The position numbers and the translations under genes are program-made. Shown one piece after another: positions 21,183 to 31,968 of a stretch of DNA of 64,000 bases; the stretch's first letter is position 1; every line of letters starts with the position of its first letter. The notes beneath the pieces are model-generated. The model made no database searches, was not told the origin of the DNA, and worked only from the letters and a program-made list of their open reading frames with translations. This stretch comes from Lantana camara (lineage: Eukaryota > Streptophyta > Magnoliopsida > Lamiales > Verbenaceae). The DNA is taken from the NCBI GenBank assembly GCA_037501455.1, contig CM074864.1:23058001-23122000 (forward strand), in the 5' to 3' direction.

Positions 21183-22202
21183 ATGTCACCGCGTCGACAA
21201 CACTTCGTTCAACCTTCACATCAACATCCTTGTCCATCCTTTAATGCCGAGGAGTTCCTGACCGTGATGTTTCAACACTTCCAACCGAATCAAGGACAAT
21301 CTTCTTCTACGACGCAACCTATGGATCCGATGGCAACCTTATATCGGGAGTTTGGGACCTTCAACCCTTCCTAATTCCAAGGAGGTATTGATATTAAGGC
21401 CGAGGAATGGTTCTCGGAGATAGAAGGAATATTTCGAGTGTGGCCATGTGGCCCTCAAAACATGGTTCGCCTTGTTCCACTACTTCTACAAGGGCAAGCA
21501 AAATTATGGTGGTCAAGAATTACTCAGCAACTGGAAGCGACAAGCGAAGAATTGACTTGGAATATGTTTATTCGAGAATTCAGAAAGAGGTATACACCAA
21601 CCATTCTACGAAAACGAAGATTCGAAGAATTTCGCACCCTTAAATAGGGAAACAAGAAGGTTATGGAATATTTGGAGGAGTTCGAGAGGTTGGGCGCATA
21701 CGTGTCACATATCACATATGACGACTGAATGAAGGCTAGCTACTTTATGGAAGGTCTTTGGAGTGAGTTTAGAGATGCTTTGATTGCCAGCGATACGAGC
21801 ACTTGGAACCAAGCCGTTGAGAAAGCACTACTGATCAAAAATCGATGGTTGGTAAGAAAGAGACATGAAGGAGAGGCACCGGAGCAACCACTCGCATTTG
21901 GTTCATGTTCCAACTTACAAGTGGAGCAGAGACCGTCTCGGCAAGGCATACAAACTCAAAAGAGAAGTAACAAGAAGTCTAAGCCTCAGAAAGCACCTCG
22001 TTCAGAGAGGGAGTTCCCGCCGTGCGCTCATTGTGGAGGGACTAATCACACTTACGAAGGATGTTGGATTCGGTTAAGGAGATGCTACGCTTGCGTGTCT
22101 TCAGAGCACAAGTTTCCAAACTGTGATCGTTCGAGGGCTAATAAACAAAGGACGCGGAATCAAAGGTTTCAAGTTGGAAATCAAATCGAACCCGGAAATT
22201 GA
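21183..22202 (+). pseudogene. E0 gag pseudogene
   Basis: A single reading frame of 340 codons from MSPRR to a stop at 22200. Three in-frame stops break it: TAA at 21372, TAG at 21645 and TGA at 21726. There is no frameshift. It aligns with E2 Gag (GGIDIKAEEWFSEI near 21381; VMEYLEEFERLGAYVSHI near 21660). Both zinc knuckles, near 22023-22062 and 22083-22124, keep the CX2CX4HX4C pattern. Each stop could come from a single C-to-T change, as expected for decay of methylated DNA. Pol does not continue directly because E3 is inserted at 22228. Confidence 0.88.
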
Positions 22203-22222
22203 GGTACTTGCATTCATGCATA

Positions 22223-22227
22223 TTTAA
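22223..22227. repeat. Target-site duplication of E3, left copy (TTTAA)
   Basis: Repeated at 24866-24870. Confidence 0.88.
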
Positions 22228-24865
22228 TGTAACGCCCCGGTTTCCGGATGAACAGGTAAGCACGCCACGTGTGCGTTGAGCGTAGGTTTATTTTATTTCT
22301 TTAATTTATAATATATTCTTACGTGGCATTCATAAATTTTTATAAAATTCATGAAACATTGTTTATATAAATCATTTGATTTCATAACATTGAAGATATT
22401 ATTTCATGACACGAAAAATATTTCTTGCATGAAATTAATACCGAGAGTGGTTTAATGACCAAATTGTCCCTAGTTAAATATTTTCTAAAGTTTTAGGGAC
22501 TTAATTGCATAAAATTGTAGGGACCAAATTGAGCATATTTTAAATTGTAGCATACCTAATTGTATAACTTATAGATTTCAAGGATTAATTGGCAATTTGG
22601 CAAATTTCACAAAAATCAAGGGATGAATCACGTAATATCATCCCAAGGTTCTTCCTTGATCATTTCTAGCAAATATTTCCCAACATATTCATCTCTCTCT
22701 CGGTTCAAAGAAGAGAAAAGGAAGAGTGGGTTTTTTTCATCAATCATCAAGATTTCAAGAAATCTTTCAAGGAAATTGGGAGTGATCATCATCATCATCT
22801 TCTTCTTCTTCATTTCTTTCATCTTCAAGGTTGGTGTGGGCAAGAATGGATGAGTTGATCATAATTGTATATGTTAGGGTTTGAGTGAGATATGCTAGAT
22901 GATTGAATTAGAAGTGGAAGCATGATTAAATGATCATAGCATGAATTATGGCATGATTATTTCATGGATTTATGGGGAAATTGAACTTGATTGCTCAAGT
23001 TGGCCATGAACATGATACCTTGAAACTTTGATGATATTGCATGTTTATAGGTTTAAATGTTATATTATCATTTATGGAAGTTGTTTGCATTATACTTCCA
23101 GAAATTATAGCATTTGGGGTTCAAAAATGGATTTTTGTTGCTTTGTTGCTTTCTTCCCGAGAGCATACTCTGTTTTGCTCTGTTTTCCCAGTTGCAGAAC
23201 TGGGAACGACCGTTCCCAGCCTCAAGGCATTGCGGGAATGGGCGTTCCCTTCTTTCAAATTGAAACCGCGCGACCGACTATGGGAACGGTCGTTCCCATT
23301 TTGGCCTTAGAGCCGGAAGGGCCGTTCCCATGAGGCGTGTTTTAAAAAGGGGAAAAGCGCTGGCACGTTTTGGGGAATCCTTGGGAACGACCGTTCCCAT
23401 TTTACAAAGGGGACCGGAACGGCCGTTCCCACCTGTTATGCAGAACAAAAGTTTCTGCATAAATTTACGAAAATAGCCCCTCGACCCAACGACTTCTTTA
23501 ACCCCGAATTGCTATAATATGTGTTAATATGATGTGAAACGAAATGTTATGATACCACATTGCATTTTCATGGTCGTCTCGACACATTTCCGCCGTTCGT
23601 CATATTTTGGTCATATTAGGTCATGTCTCACGAATGTACATCGTATTTGCACAGGTCACGAGGGCGTGGACGGGGAGCAAGCTCCTTAGAACATTGCTTT
23701 ATTATATTTTGCAAGAAAAGGTGAGGTTTTAGGTTATATTTATAGAACCCTATCACCCTTACGTGCTATTTTCGGCCAAAACCTATTATAATTATAAACG
23801 TTTTCAAAGTTATAAACATTTCCACGCAAGAAAGTATTGATTATCATGATTTCAAGCATGTTTGGCGAGTACATGATTGCACGTGGGCCCGAGGGTAATT
23901 CTTGAGCCAACCGGGAAAGCAAGGGCTGACGGGTAACTCCTGAATTATCCTCACATTGTTGGGATCACCCCCGAAGCCACTAGGAGATTAGTGGTGGAAG
24001 GAGTTCCGTGTCTAGAGGGTCATGTCCTCTACACACACCATGTCATGGATAGTCGAGCCTTGCAAACTCGCTATCACCCGGAGGAAGAAGGAGACTGGGG
24101 ATTAATCCGGCATGTCGGGTTATCCTCGGGTTATTGCATGATTTCAAGCATGAACTTGTTTATGTGAGCACTAAATAAATTGCATGATCACGTATTTATC
24201 AAGCAAGCAAGCATGATCACGTATTGTTCACGATTGGGAGTTCGGTTGGAGATTGCCCTTACTCGCGGGGGCCACATGTTCATGACATTGACAAGCATGA
24301 TTAAATAAACGGGTTAAAATGATTAGTTGTAATCTCGGGCAAAGAATTAGTTCTTAAACTATATAATTGTTATTTTATTAAAGTCTTCACCCGAGGCTAC
24401 AACCCGCATGTGATGTGTGTTATATATATAATTGCCCCTCACTCAGTCTTCGGTAGACTGATACTTCACTTTTCAGGTACCTTTTGAGCGTGGTTGTACT
24501 AGGCGGGAGTTGGTCGAGTCTTGCGTCATCACGGGCCTAGTTTGTACCTTTCATGTATATACTTTTGTCAGATATCTTGTCATGCTCACGATTAGTTCAT
24601 TTTAAATACCTATTTATGTATATTATTTGAGAGTTGTTAATGTATTGATAGTTAGAATTGGTACCTATACGTATGATTAAATTTATTGCTTCCGCTTTCT
24701 ATTCATGTTTGTTTGATTATGTTGGGGAGAGTGTCCCGCCTAGTTCGTCATTTTTTTTTGTCACCCGTTCGCTATGGTCTTGGTTCATGTATGAACCGTC
24801 CATTTCATGCGTGGATCGAGGCTATAGTGCGGGGGATGTGGCGCCTTGGGGTTTAGGGTGCTACA
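22228..24865 (+). mobile_element. E3: solo LTR (2638 bp)
   Basis: It runs from TGTAACGCCCCGG to AGGGTGCTACA, is flanked by TTTAA on both sides, and has no internal region or second LTR. A solo LTR arises by recombination between the two LTRs of a full element. It carries the TTTTGCTCTGTTTT anchor at 23173, a palindrome cluster, a donor-like AAAG/GTGAGG at 23721 and an acceptor-like TTTTCAG/GT at 24476. Its first 0.95 kb is related to the arms of E4. Confidence 0.92.
23202..23431. repeat. GGGAACG-type palindrome cluster in E3
   Basis: About six copies with varying decay: GGGAACGACCGTTCCC twice, GGGAACGGTCGTTCCC, GGAACGGCCGTTCCC, and weaker GGGAATGGGCGTTCCC and CGGAAGGGCCGTTCCC. Confidence 0.88.
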
Positions 24866-24870
24866 TTTAA
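24866..24870. repeat. Target-site duplication of E3, right copy (TTTAA)
   Basis: Matches 22223-22227. Confidence 0.88.
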
Positions 24871-25208
24871 TCTCGGGGAAACCCATTTGTTTGTTACTTT
24901 TCTCTCCTTGCTTCTTTTTGGTGCTCGTTGTTGCTGGCATTATTGTTTCTTTGGTGTGAGCTCTCTTCTTGGAGAGAGTTTGGTGAGCTCGAGTGCTCGG
25001 GTGGTTGTGAGTTGTGAGGGCCGAGTCTACCCGGTGGCATTGTTTGAAGGTGCCTAGTGAGGTACGGAGCTACCTTAGACGTGGGTTGGTTGTTCGGGCA
25101 CCGAGTTGAGTTGGTGTGTAGCTTTAGGAGGTTCGTTTTGGGGCTCAACGATACTTTCGTATGATAGATTGAAGGCCATCCCGTTTGTATCCTTCGTGGA
25201 AGGGTTTG
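24871..25208. other. E0 internal fragment between E3 and E4, unassigned
   Basis: By position this should be E0 sequence between gag and reverse transcriptase, including the protease region. I could not recognise a protease motif in any frame, so it is either strongly decayed or rearranged. A 115-codon minus-strand frame lies over it without recognisable features. Confidence 0.4.
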
Positions 25209-27039
25209 TGTAACGCCCCGAATTTTATTAATTACATCCATACGTTTATTATAGTTTTATAAATTGTATTTTATCAAACTTTCTTAAAATTTCATGAATC
25301 TATATTAAAGTTAGAATTTATTTCATAACCTGAAAATCTTTATTGCATGAAATCAATGTCGAGAGTGACGAAATTACCAAACTGCCCTAGTTAAATATTT
25401 GCTAAAACTTTAGGGACTTAATTACACCTTCTTTAAGGGTTTGATTGACCATAATTCAAAATTTTATATACCTTATTGCATGACTTAAACAACCAAATGA
25501 TTGAATGGAAAATTAGCACAATTCACACAAATCAATGGGATGAATCACGTAACAACTTCTTCTCCATTCTTCCTTGATCATTTTCATCCAAATCTCACAA
25601 GTATCTCCATTTTCTCTCTCTCGGTTCCAAGGAAAGAAAAGGAAGAATTGAATTTCATCCAAGATTTCAAGAAATCATCCAAGTTTTGGGAAATCGATCA
25701 TCATCTTCATCTATCTTCTTCATTTCTTTCACTTTAAGGTTGGTTTTGCATGAAACCATGATTCTTGATCATGTTTGAGTTGGTTAGGGTTTGGAATTTA
25801 TATGCTAGATGGATTGATTGGACATGGAAGCATGAATATGTGATCATATCATGAATTATGGCATGATGTATTCATGGATTCTTGAATATTTGAGCTTGTA
25901 TGATCAATAGGATCATGAACATGAAACCTTGAATTCTTGATCATAATTCATGTTTTGGGTGTTTAAGTGTTATATTATCATCTATTGAAGATATATGCAT
26001 GAGTATTTCCACAGATATAGGCTTGGGTTGATCAAAATGGGATTTTTGTGGCTTTGTTTCCATTCCCGTAGCTCTTCCCCTATTCTGCTCTGTTTTCCTT
26101 CAGTTGCAGAACTGGTGTGGGAACGGGCGTTCCCAGTTCTGCAACTGAAGGAAAACAGAGCAGAACAGGGGAAGAGCTACGGGAATGGAAACAAAGCCAC
26201 AAAAATCCCATTTTGATCAACCCAAGCCTATATCTGTGGAAATACTCATGCATATATCTTCAATAGATGATAATATAACACTTAAACACCCAAAACATGA
26301 ATTATGATCAAGAATTCAAGGTTTCATGTTCATGATCCTATTGATCATACAAGCTCAAATATTCAAGAATCCATGAATATATCATGCCATAATTCATGAT
26401 ATGATCACATATTCATGCTTCCATGTCCAATCAATCCATCTAGCATATAAATTCCAAACCCTAACCAACTCAAACATGATCAAGAATCATGGTTTCATGC
26501 AAAACCAACCTTAAAGTGAAAGAAATGAAGAAGATAGATGAAGATGATGATCGATTTCCCAAAACTTGGATGATTTCTTGAAATCTTGGATGAAATTCAA
26601 TTCTTCCTTTTCTTTCCTTGGAACCGAGAGAGAGAAAATGGAGATACTTATGAGATTTGGATGAAAATGATCAAGGAAGAATGGAGATGAAGTTGTTACG
26701 TGATTCATCCCATTGATTTGTGTGAATTGTGCTAATTTTCCATTCAATCCTTTGGTTGTTTAAGCCATGCAATAAGGTATATAAAATTTTGAATTATGGT
26801 CAATCAAACCCTTAAAGAAGGTGTAATTAAGTCCCTAAAGTTTTAGCAAATATTTAACTAGGGCAGTTTGGTAATTTCATCACTCTCGGCATTGATTTCA
26901 TGCAATAAAGATTTTCAGGTTATGAAATAAATTCTAACTTTAATATAGATTCATGAAATTTTATGAAAGTTTGACAAAATACAATTTATAAAACTATAAT
27001 AAACGTATGGATGTGATTAATAAAATTCGGGGCGTTACA
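25209..27039. mobile_element. E4: palindromic double LTR-start element (inverted repeat, 2 x 907 bp)
   Basis: Two arms of equal length, 25209-26115 and 26133-27039, are inverted copies that look about 97-98% identical, separated by 17 nt. Both outer ends are the beginning of an LTR (TGTAACGCCCCG outward on each side), so the unit starts TG and ends CA like an integrated retroelement. The flanks GTTTG (25204-25208) and GGTTG (27040-27044) match at four of five positions, suggesting a target duplication. The arms are related to the first 0.95 kb of E3. The turn falls exactly at a GGAACGGGCGTTCC palindrome. A 78-codon frame appears once in each arm on opposite strands and is only an LTR leader translation. 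It belongs to no standard element class I know. Confidence 0.9.
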
Positions 27040-27044
27040 GGTTG

Positions 27045-28323
27045 TTTAATCCGGGACGGTGCAATGAGCTTTATGGCTTGCCTTTGGGATAACCGAGGGA
27101 TCGAGCCAAGCTCAAGGAGACAGATCGAAGTAAGGCATTTTGATGTTTCCTTGAAAGTTGGGATTCTCTACTACTTGATAGGGATGTTGAGATGTCGTTG
27201 ATTTTTATCCCGGAGTTGAACCTGTTTGAAGATTCCCTACCGAATAGCTCTAGCGTGGTTGTTGGAGTTGAAGACGTAGTTCGATGAGCTCTTAGAAGGT
27301 GGTTTCATCCATTGAATATTTCTTCATGGAGTGCTCTAGTCCTGCCTAAGAAGAAACGGGACCTTAGGGTGAATATCGACTACCGTCAACTACACAGGTT
27401 AACTGTGGAAGATAAATACCCTCTGCTTGTTTCGAAGAGTTGTTCATTCTGCTCCAGAGTTTCGTGGTTCGCGCTGAGTTTGGTTTTAATAAGGGTATAA
27501 CCGACTACACATTCGGGTAGGAGAACCAAGAATTGTCTCATAGTAAGAAGTCTCTAGTGTTGATGGGGTATATTAGGTGATCCTTTCCTTTAAGATTATC
27601 AATCGTTGATTTGCTTGACAAGAAAGAGGTACGATTTTAGAGTGGGAAGAGGCGGTAGAAGAGAGTTGCCTTCGGCACCGGCTTTTACCTAACCGGGGGT
27701 ACTCAAGACTACTTCGTTTACAATCGAGGCACTAAGGAAGGTTTTGGTTGTGTGTTGCTTACGGGAGTGTGTAGCCTATGTCTCGAGTAGTGCAAGACCA
27801 TGAGACTTACCCCACTCTTAGTTCGAGTTCGTTCGAGGACTTGAAGAACCGGTAAAGGTGTATTGGCATAAGGAGAGACGTTGTAGGCTTAGTCTAGCAA
27901 TGTCTAAATTGCCATCGGTTGAAGACCGAGCACCGAGAATCCTTCCGGCACGATTCTCCAACTACTTCCATATTCTAAGTGGAAGTGGGAGCAAATGGCT
28001 AAGGACTATATGTTCGGTTTGCTGAAGTGGAGGAGATTTAATAAGATTTGGAGCAGTCGCTCATTTCAATGAGTTGGCTATTTCCTCATGGTTTCGTGGT
28101 TCGACAAGAGGTTCCTAGTTCGTGAGCAACTGGTTAGAGGTTCGAGTCGAAGACTAGAAATTTCCCTTCGGTGAGAATTCTTATGGCGGGATTAGAAATC
28201 CGAGAAGCCACCTGAGAACCGAATCAGAGTGGCGCAAGGGAAGCGTGGAATTGAGCTTCTTTTCGGCGTGGATCAAGACCCTGATTTGGACCTGAGGACA
28301 GGTCCTTTTTAAGAGGGAGAGAT
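27045..28323 (+). pseudogene. E0 pol remnant (reverse transcriptase to integrase, shattered)
   Basis: Pieces in pol order but in shifting frames. Near 27142-27230 is the segment before reverse transcriptase (HFDVF, DRDVE). Near 27320-27425 are SSWSALVLPKKK and DYRQLHRLTVEDKYPL of reverse transcriptase. Near 27630-27660 is a KKEV..WEEA-like piece. Near 27705-27830 is an RNase H-like stretch. Near 27870-28010 is the integrase zinc-finger end and a KWKWEQMAKDY-like start of the core. At about 1.3 kb it is far shorter than an intact pol (about 3 kb), so internal deletions have occurred. The catalytic FIDD region and the rest of integrase are missing. It ends in a polypurine-like AAGAGGGAGAGA next to the LTR at 28324. 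Confidence 0.8.
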
Positions 28324-30786
28324 TGTGACACCCAGGTTTTTTGACCGTACACGTACGCCCTTACGAGAGAGCTAAATGCACATTTAAATTATTTATTTAT
28401 GTAATTGTTCATTTATTTTAATGATTAATTACTATTTTTAAATAATTTGTAATTATTTGTTAATTATACTTTTGAATATTTAAACGTTTTAAGCTTTTGA
28501 ACTTCTTTTTATTTCGTTTGAGTTTCAATTTATTTCGAAATTTCATGAAAATTTGATATACATGAATTATATGTGTTATGAATTTGTTTATGTGCTCGTT
28601 TTAATTTTTCGGACTTCTTTGATATGGTAACGCACCATATTTTATTTGTTGAGGACTCAAGGGCCTAACTAGTTTTAGCGCGCCTTATGTTCCGAAATTT
28701 ATATCTTGAGCTAGGGAATTCGGATTCAAATTCCATAAATATCGCCGGACTCATTATGAGATTTTCGAACAAAGTAACCTAGCCTTGAATTTTTCTAAGC
28801 CCGTTTGTACCTCCGTATTTCGCCCGAAACGTGAATCTCGCACAGAATTGCCATATTTTACGGTTTTTACCATAACTTCTTCGTTCCTTGACCAAATGAC
28901 CCGATTCTTGAACTATATGACCCTAACTCAATACCCTACCTAACCATACTCACTCACCCGATCCATCAACTGATGAGAACCGAGAGAGAAGGAAGAAAGG
29001 AAGAGAAAGGGGAAATCCAGTCACTATTTATCATCTTCGATTTCAAGCTGGTATCTTCTTCGATCCCTCTCGAATTCAAAAGGTATGAATGAATTATTAT
29101 TCCCCATCTTCTTGCCTTTCATTTAAGTCCCTTTTTTCTGAATTTAATGGGGATTTGAGCATGTAATAGATCATGACATGAATAGTTAGGTTAATGTGAG
29201 AATTTAACGATTTCTTGGAATTTCTTGATGCATAACTTGAATTTGAACTGAATATATGATCTCTATGACTTCCTAAATTCTTGAAAGTTGATTAGTTTCA
29301 TGGTTTTTGCTTGTATCTCGACCTACCATAGCTGCACATCATGAAAATTTGGAGAAAATGAGTTTTAACTTCAACCTTGTTGCATCCTTTATTGTTGTGT
29401 GATTTGTTGCTATTGCGTTTTGCTTTTGCTGCATTTTATTGTCACATTTGTTGCTGCTTTTGTTGCGTGGAGTTGCTGCTATGGCTGTGTTGCTTTGAGA
29501 AGAAAAACAGGGGCGGCTGCTGTTCATTTTCGCGACTGCTGCGTGCAATCACAGCTGCGACCGAAACCAGGCTATTTCTGGTCACGGCCACGACCCAATT
29601 TTGAGCTACCTTCGGCCTAAAGCTGCTGGAGTTGTTTATGGAGAATGAGGTAGCGGCCGCGACCTGGTTTGAGCTGAGTTTCTATAGCGGCCGTGACCTG
29701 TTTTGCTGTCATTTCCGGGAAGCTGCTGTTAGGTGTTTCTTTGCATTCATTTGTGTTTTGCATGGCTGTCTTAATGTTTTTCTACTGCATGAAATGTATG
29801 AATTATGTGTGAAATAAATATATGAAATTAGTGCATGAGTTAAGTATTAAATTCAAGCCTTTTGCATGGGATTGTGAGGTGGTATGCATGCACGTGAAGT
29901 TTTGTTATTCTTAATTCCTTCCATGCACATGCCTTTAAGATTGTCCCTTTCTTATTCCTAAATTTTATATAGGTATTTATATGTATATATATACTTAATG
30001 TTATAATTTATTTCATGCATGAAACTATGAAATTCAATTAATTTAAATTGTAAGTGTTTTAATTTGAATATTTTAAATGATATGATCTCTAAAATTTGAA
30101 CTTGCATGCATGACCTTCTTGTTTTGTTTTGTGCTTTCTAATGCCTTCTTTTTATTCATTTATGACTAAGATGCTATGTAAACATGTTATATTATATGTT
30201 GAATGTCTTGTATTAATTTTATGTATTAATTCGATACGAGTTTTACGTGATTTATGACTCAATATATGATACGTGCCCTCTAACGTGCATGCATGAATTA
30301 ATATGACCTTTTTTTGATTCGTTTGATGTCTTTTTGTTTCTGTTCTTATATGCGTGCAATGCTAACATGTTAAATTATGTATTACAAGTTTAATTCGTGA
30401 GTTAATTGTGTGATAGATCGTTATTCGTTTCGATGTGCTAAATATGCAATTACATGTAGTGCATTACACCATTTGCATCCATATGCATTCGTCGAGCATC
30501 GAATTAGTTCATTTTGAGTCTAAGATTGTCTTTTGTCATGTATTCTGTTTAGAGGTTCGTTTCGTGGGTGTCGAGGAGATTTCTAAGTGTGCATTGAGCC
30601 GTTCGTTCGGTTTGTTTGTCAAGGTGAGGTTTTAGGTTTGTTTCTTTTTAGTTAATGCGACCTCCAACCCTATATGTTCGTTTTCAAACCCGCATGCGAT
30701 TATACTATTATATTTATATAATAGATACGTGTATATATGATATGTTTATGACCTTGTCATATGATTAAATGTTTTGAATTATATGT
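28324..30786 (+). repeat. E0 probable 3' LTR, left piece
   Basis: It starts TGTGACACCCAGG right after the polypurine tract. It shows a leader exon-like stretch with a donor-like AAAG/GTATG near 29081, decayed GCGGCCGC palindromes (29579-29700) and a donor-like CAAG/GTGAGG near 30616. It is interrupted at 30787 by E5 and I do not see it resume. Assignment to E0 rests on order and polypurine tract, since the E0 5' LTR beginning is outside the window. Confidence 0.65.
29579..29700. repeat. GCGGCCGC-type palindromes in E0 3' LTR
   Basis: GGTCACGGCCACGACC (about 29579), GGTAGCGGCCGCGACC (about 29649) and ATAGCGGCCGTGACC (about 29683). Same type as E1 and E7, with CpG sites partly lost. Confidence 0.8.
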
Positions 30787-31455
30787 TGTAACGCCCCGAT
30801 TTCTCGGTAAGTTAGGTATGACGTCACCAGTGGGATTAGACCGAGTGTTATGTGATTTTAATTATGTTTTAATTGCTAATTGACTGTTTCATTTAATAAT
30901 TTCGTGAACTAATTGCTATTATGTGACTTCTATGTGATTTAAGTGCTAATTCAACATTTAATATACTTTACCTTCGTGAATTAATTGTCATTACGTGATC
31001 TATACGATTTATGTGATCGTTGGCTACGTAATTTAGATTTATTTACTACTTGTATATTTGCTAATTAATGTTTTGTTTCGATTATGCACCTATTTGATCT
31101 TATATGAAATCCTTGGGCTCAATCGAACCTTAATTGGACCCCAAATTGACCACCTACCAAATCTTGGGGCCCTAATTGAATCACTTAAATTCTCTAAGGA
31201 CCAAAGTGCAATTTTCCCTCTGTCTTCCCCTTTATTACACGTTGTAACCCCTCTCTTTCTCCCCATTCTTCTTCTTTCATTTTCTCCTAACAAACAAGGG
31301 TTCCCAACTTCCCCTTTTCTCCCTCTTTGATCGGTCCATCAAGAAAGCAAGGAGACAAGAGAAATTCTTTAAGTTTTGGTCCAAGAATTCAAGCTCCAAC
31401 CATTTCTTCCTCTTCTCCTCCCTCTTATCCAAGGTATATGTGTATACATACATAT

Positions 31456-31463
<8 letters not shown>

Positions 31464-31495
<32 letters not shown>
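31464..31495. repeat. TA dinucleotide microsatellite
   Basis: About 16 AT units preceded by CATATATACATA repeats, just after the leader donor-like site of the E5 LTR. Confidence 0.85.
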
Positions 31496-31498
<3 letters not shown>

Positions 31499-31841
31499 TA
31501 TGTTGGGTGATAACTTGGGTTATATAATTCTTCCTTAATAATTTGAATCTTGGTGTGTATATACATGAATACATGATAATCTATGAATTCCATGTTTGAT
31601 TGTTTGAATTCTTGGAGCAAGAGTTTATGTATGTATATATGTGTAAATTTAGATATAAAAATGGTGGATTGGTTTCTTGTGCATTTCATGCCATTTTGCT
31701 AGGCTATTATGATAGAGCATGTATGTGTGAGTTTATACCTTGAATTTGATTGCATTTGGTTGAGCTTTGAAGTGATTTTTGCCCCCTCCTTTCTCCCCTT
31801 CAAACAACCCCTATTCTGCTACGTTTTTCTTGCCCAGAGTG

Positions 31842-31968
31842 ACTACCCGGGCGGGTAGTTTTTGCTCTAAAAAGTACCCGGGCGGGTACTTTAGTGCAGG
31901 AGGGTTTCTGCACTCTTTTTCCCTGGCCGGAAAGAATTTTCCTTGTATTTTCCCCGGATGGGTACTCC
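31842..31968. repeat. CCCGGGCGGGT-type palindromes in E5 LTR
   Basis: ACTACCCGGGCGGGTAGT at 31842 and AGTACCCGGGCGGGTACT at 31873 are near-perfect palindromes. A decayed CCCCGGATGGGTAC is at about 31953. They follow ATTCTGCTACGTTTTT at 31813, a variant of the anchor seen before the clusters in E1, E3, E4 and E7. Confidence 0.85.

Noticed and set aside
25501..25737. A 78-codon frame found once in each arm of E4
   Set aside because: Its conservation reflects the duplicated DNA. It lies in the CT-rich LTR leader and has no domain.
25209..27039. E4 read as a MITE or foldback DNA transposon
   Set aside because: The arms are homologous to an LTR start, the termini are TG..CA and the probable duplication is 5 bp, all retroelement features. 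No transposase-type terminal repeat is seen.
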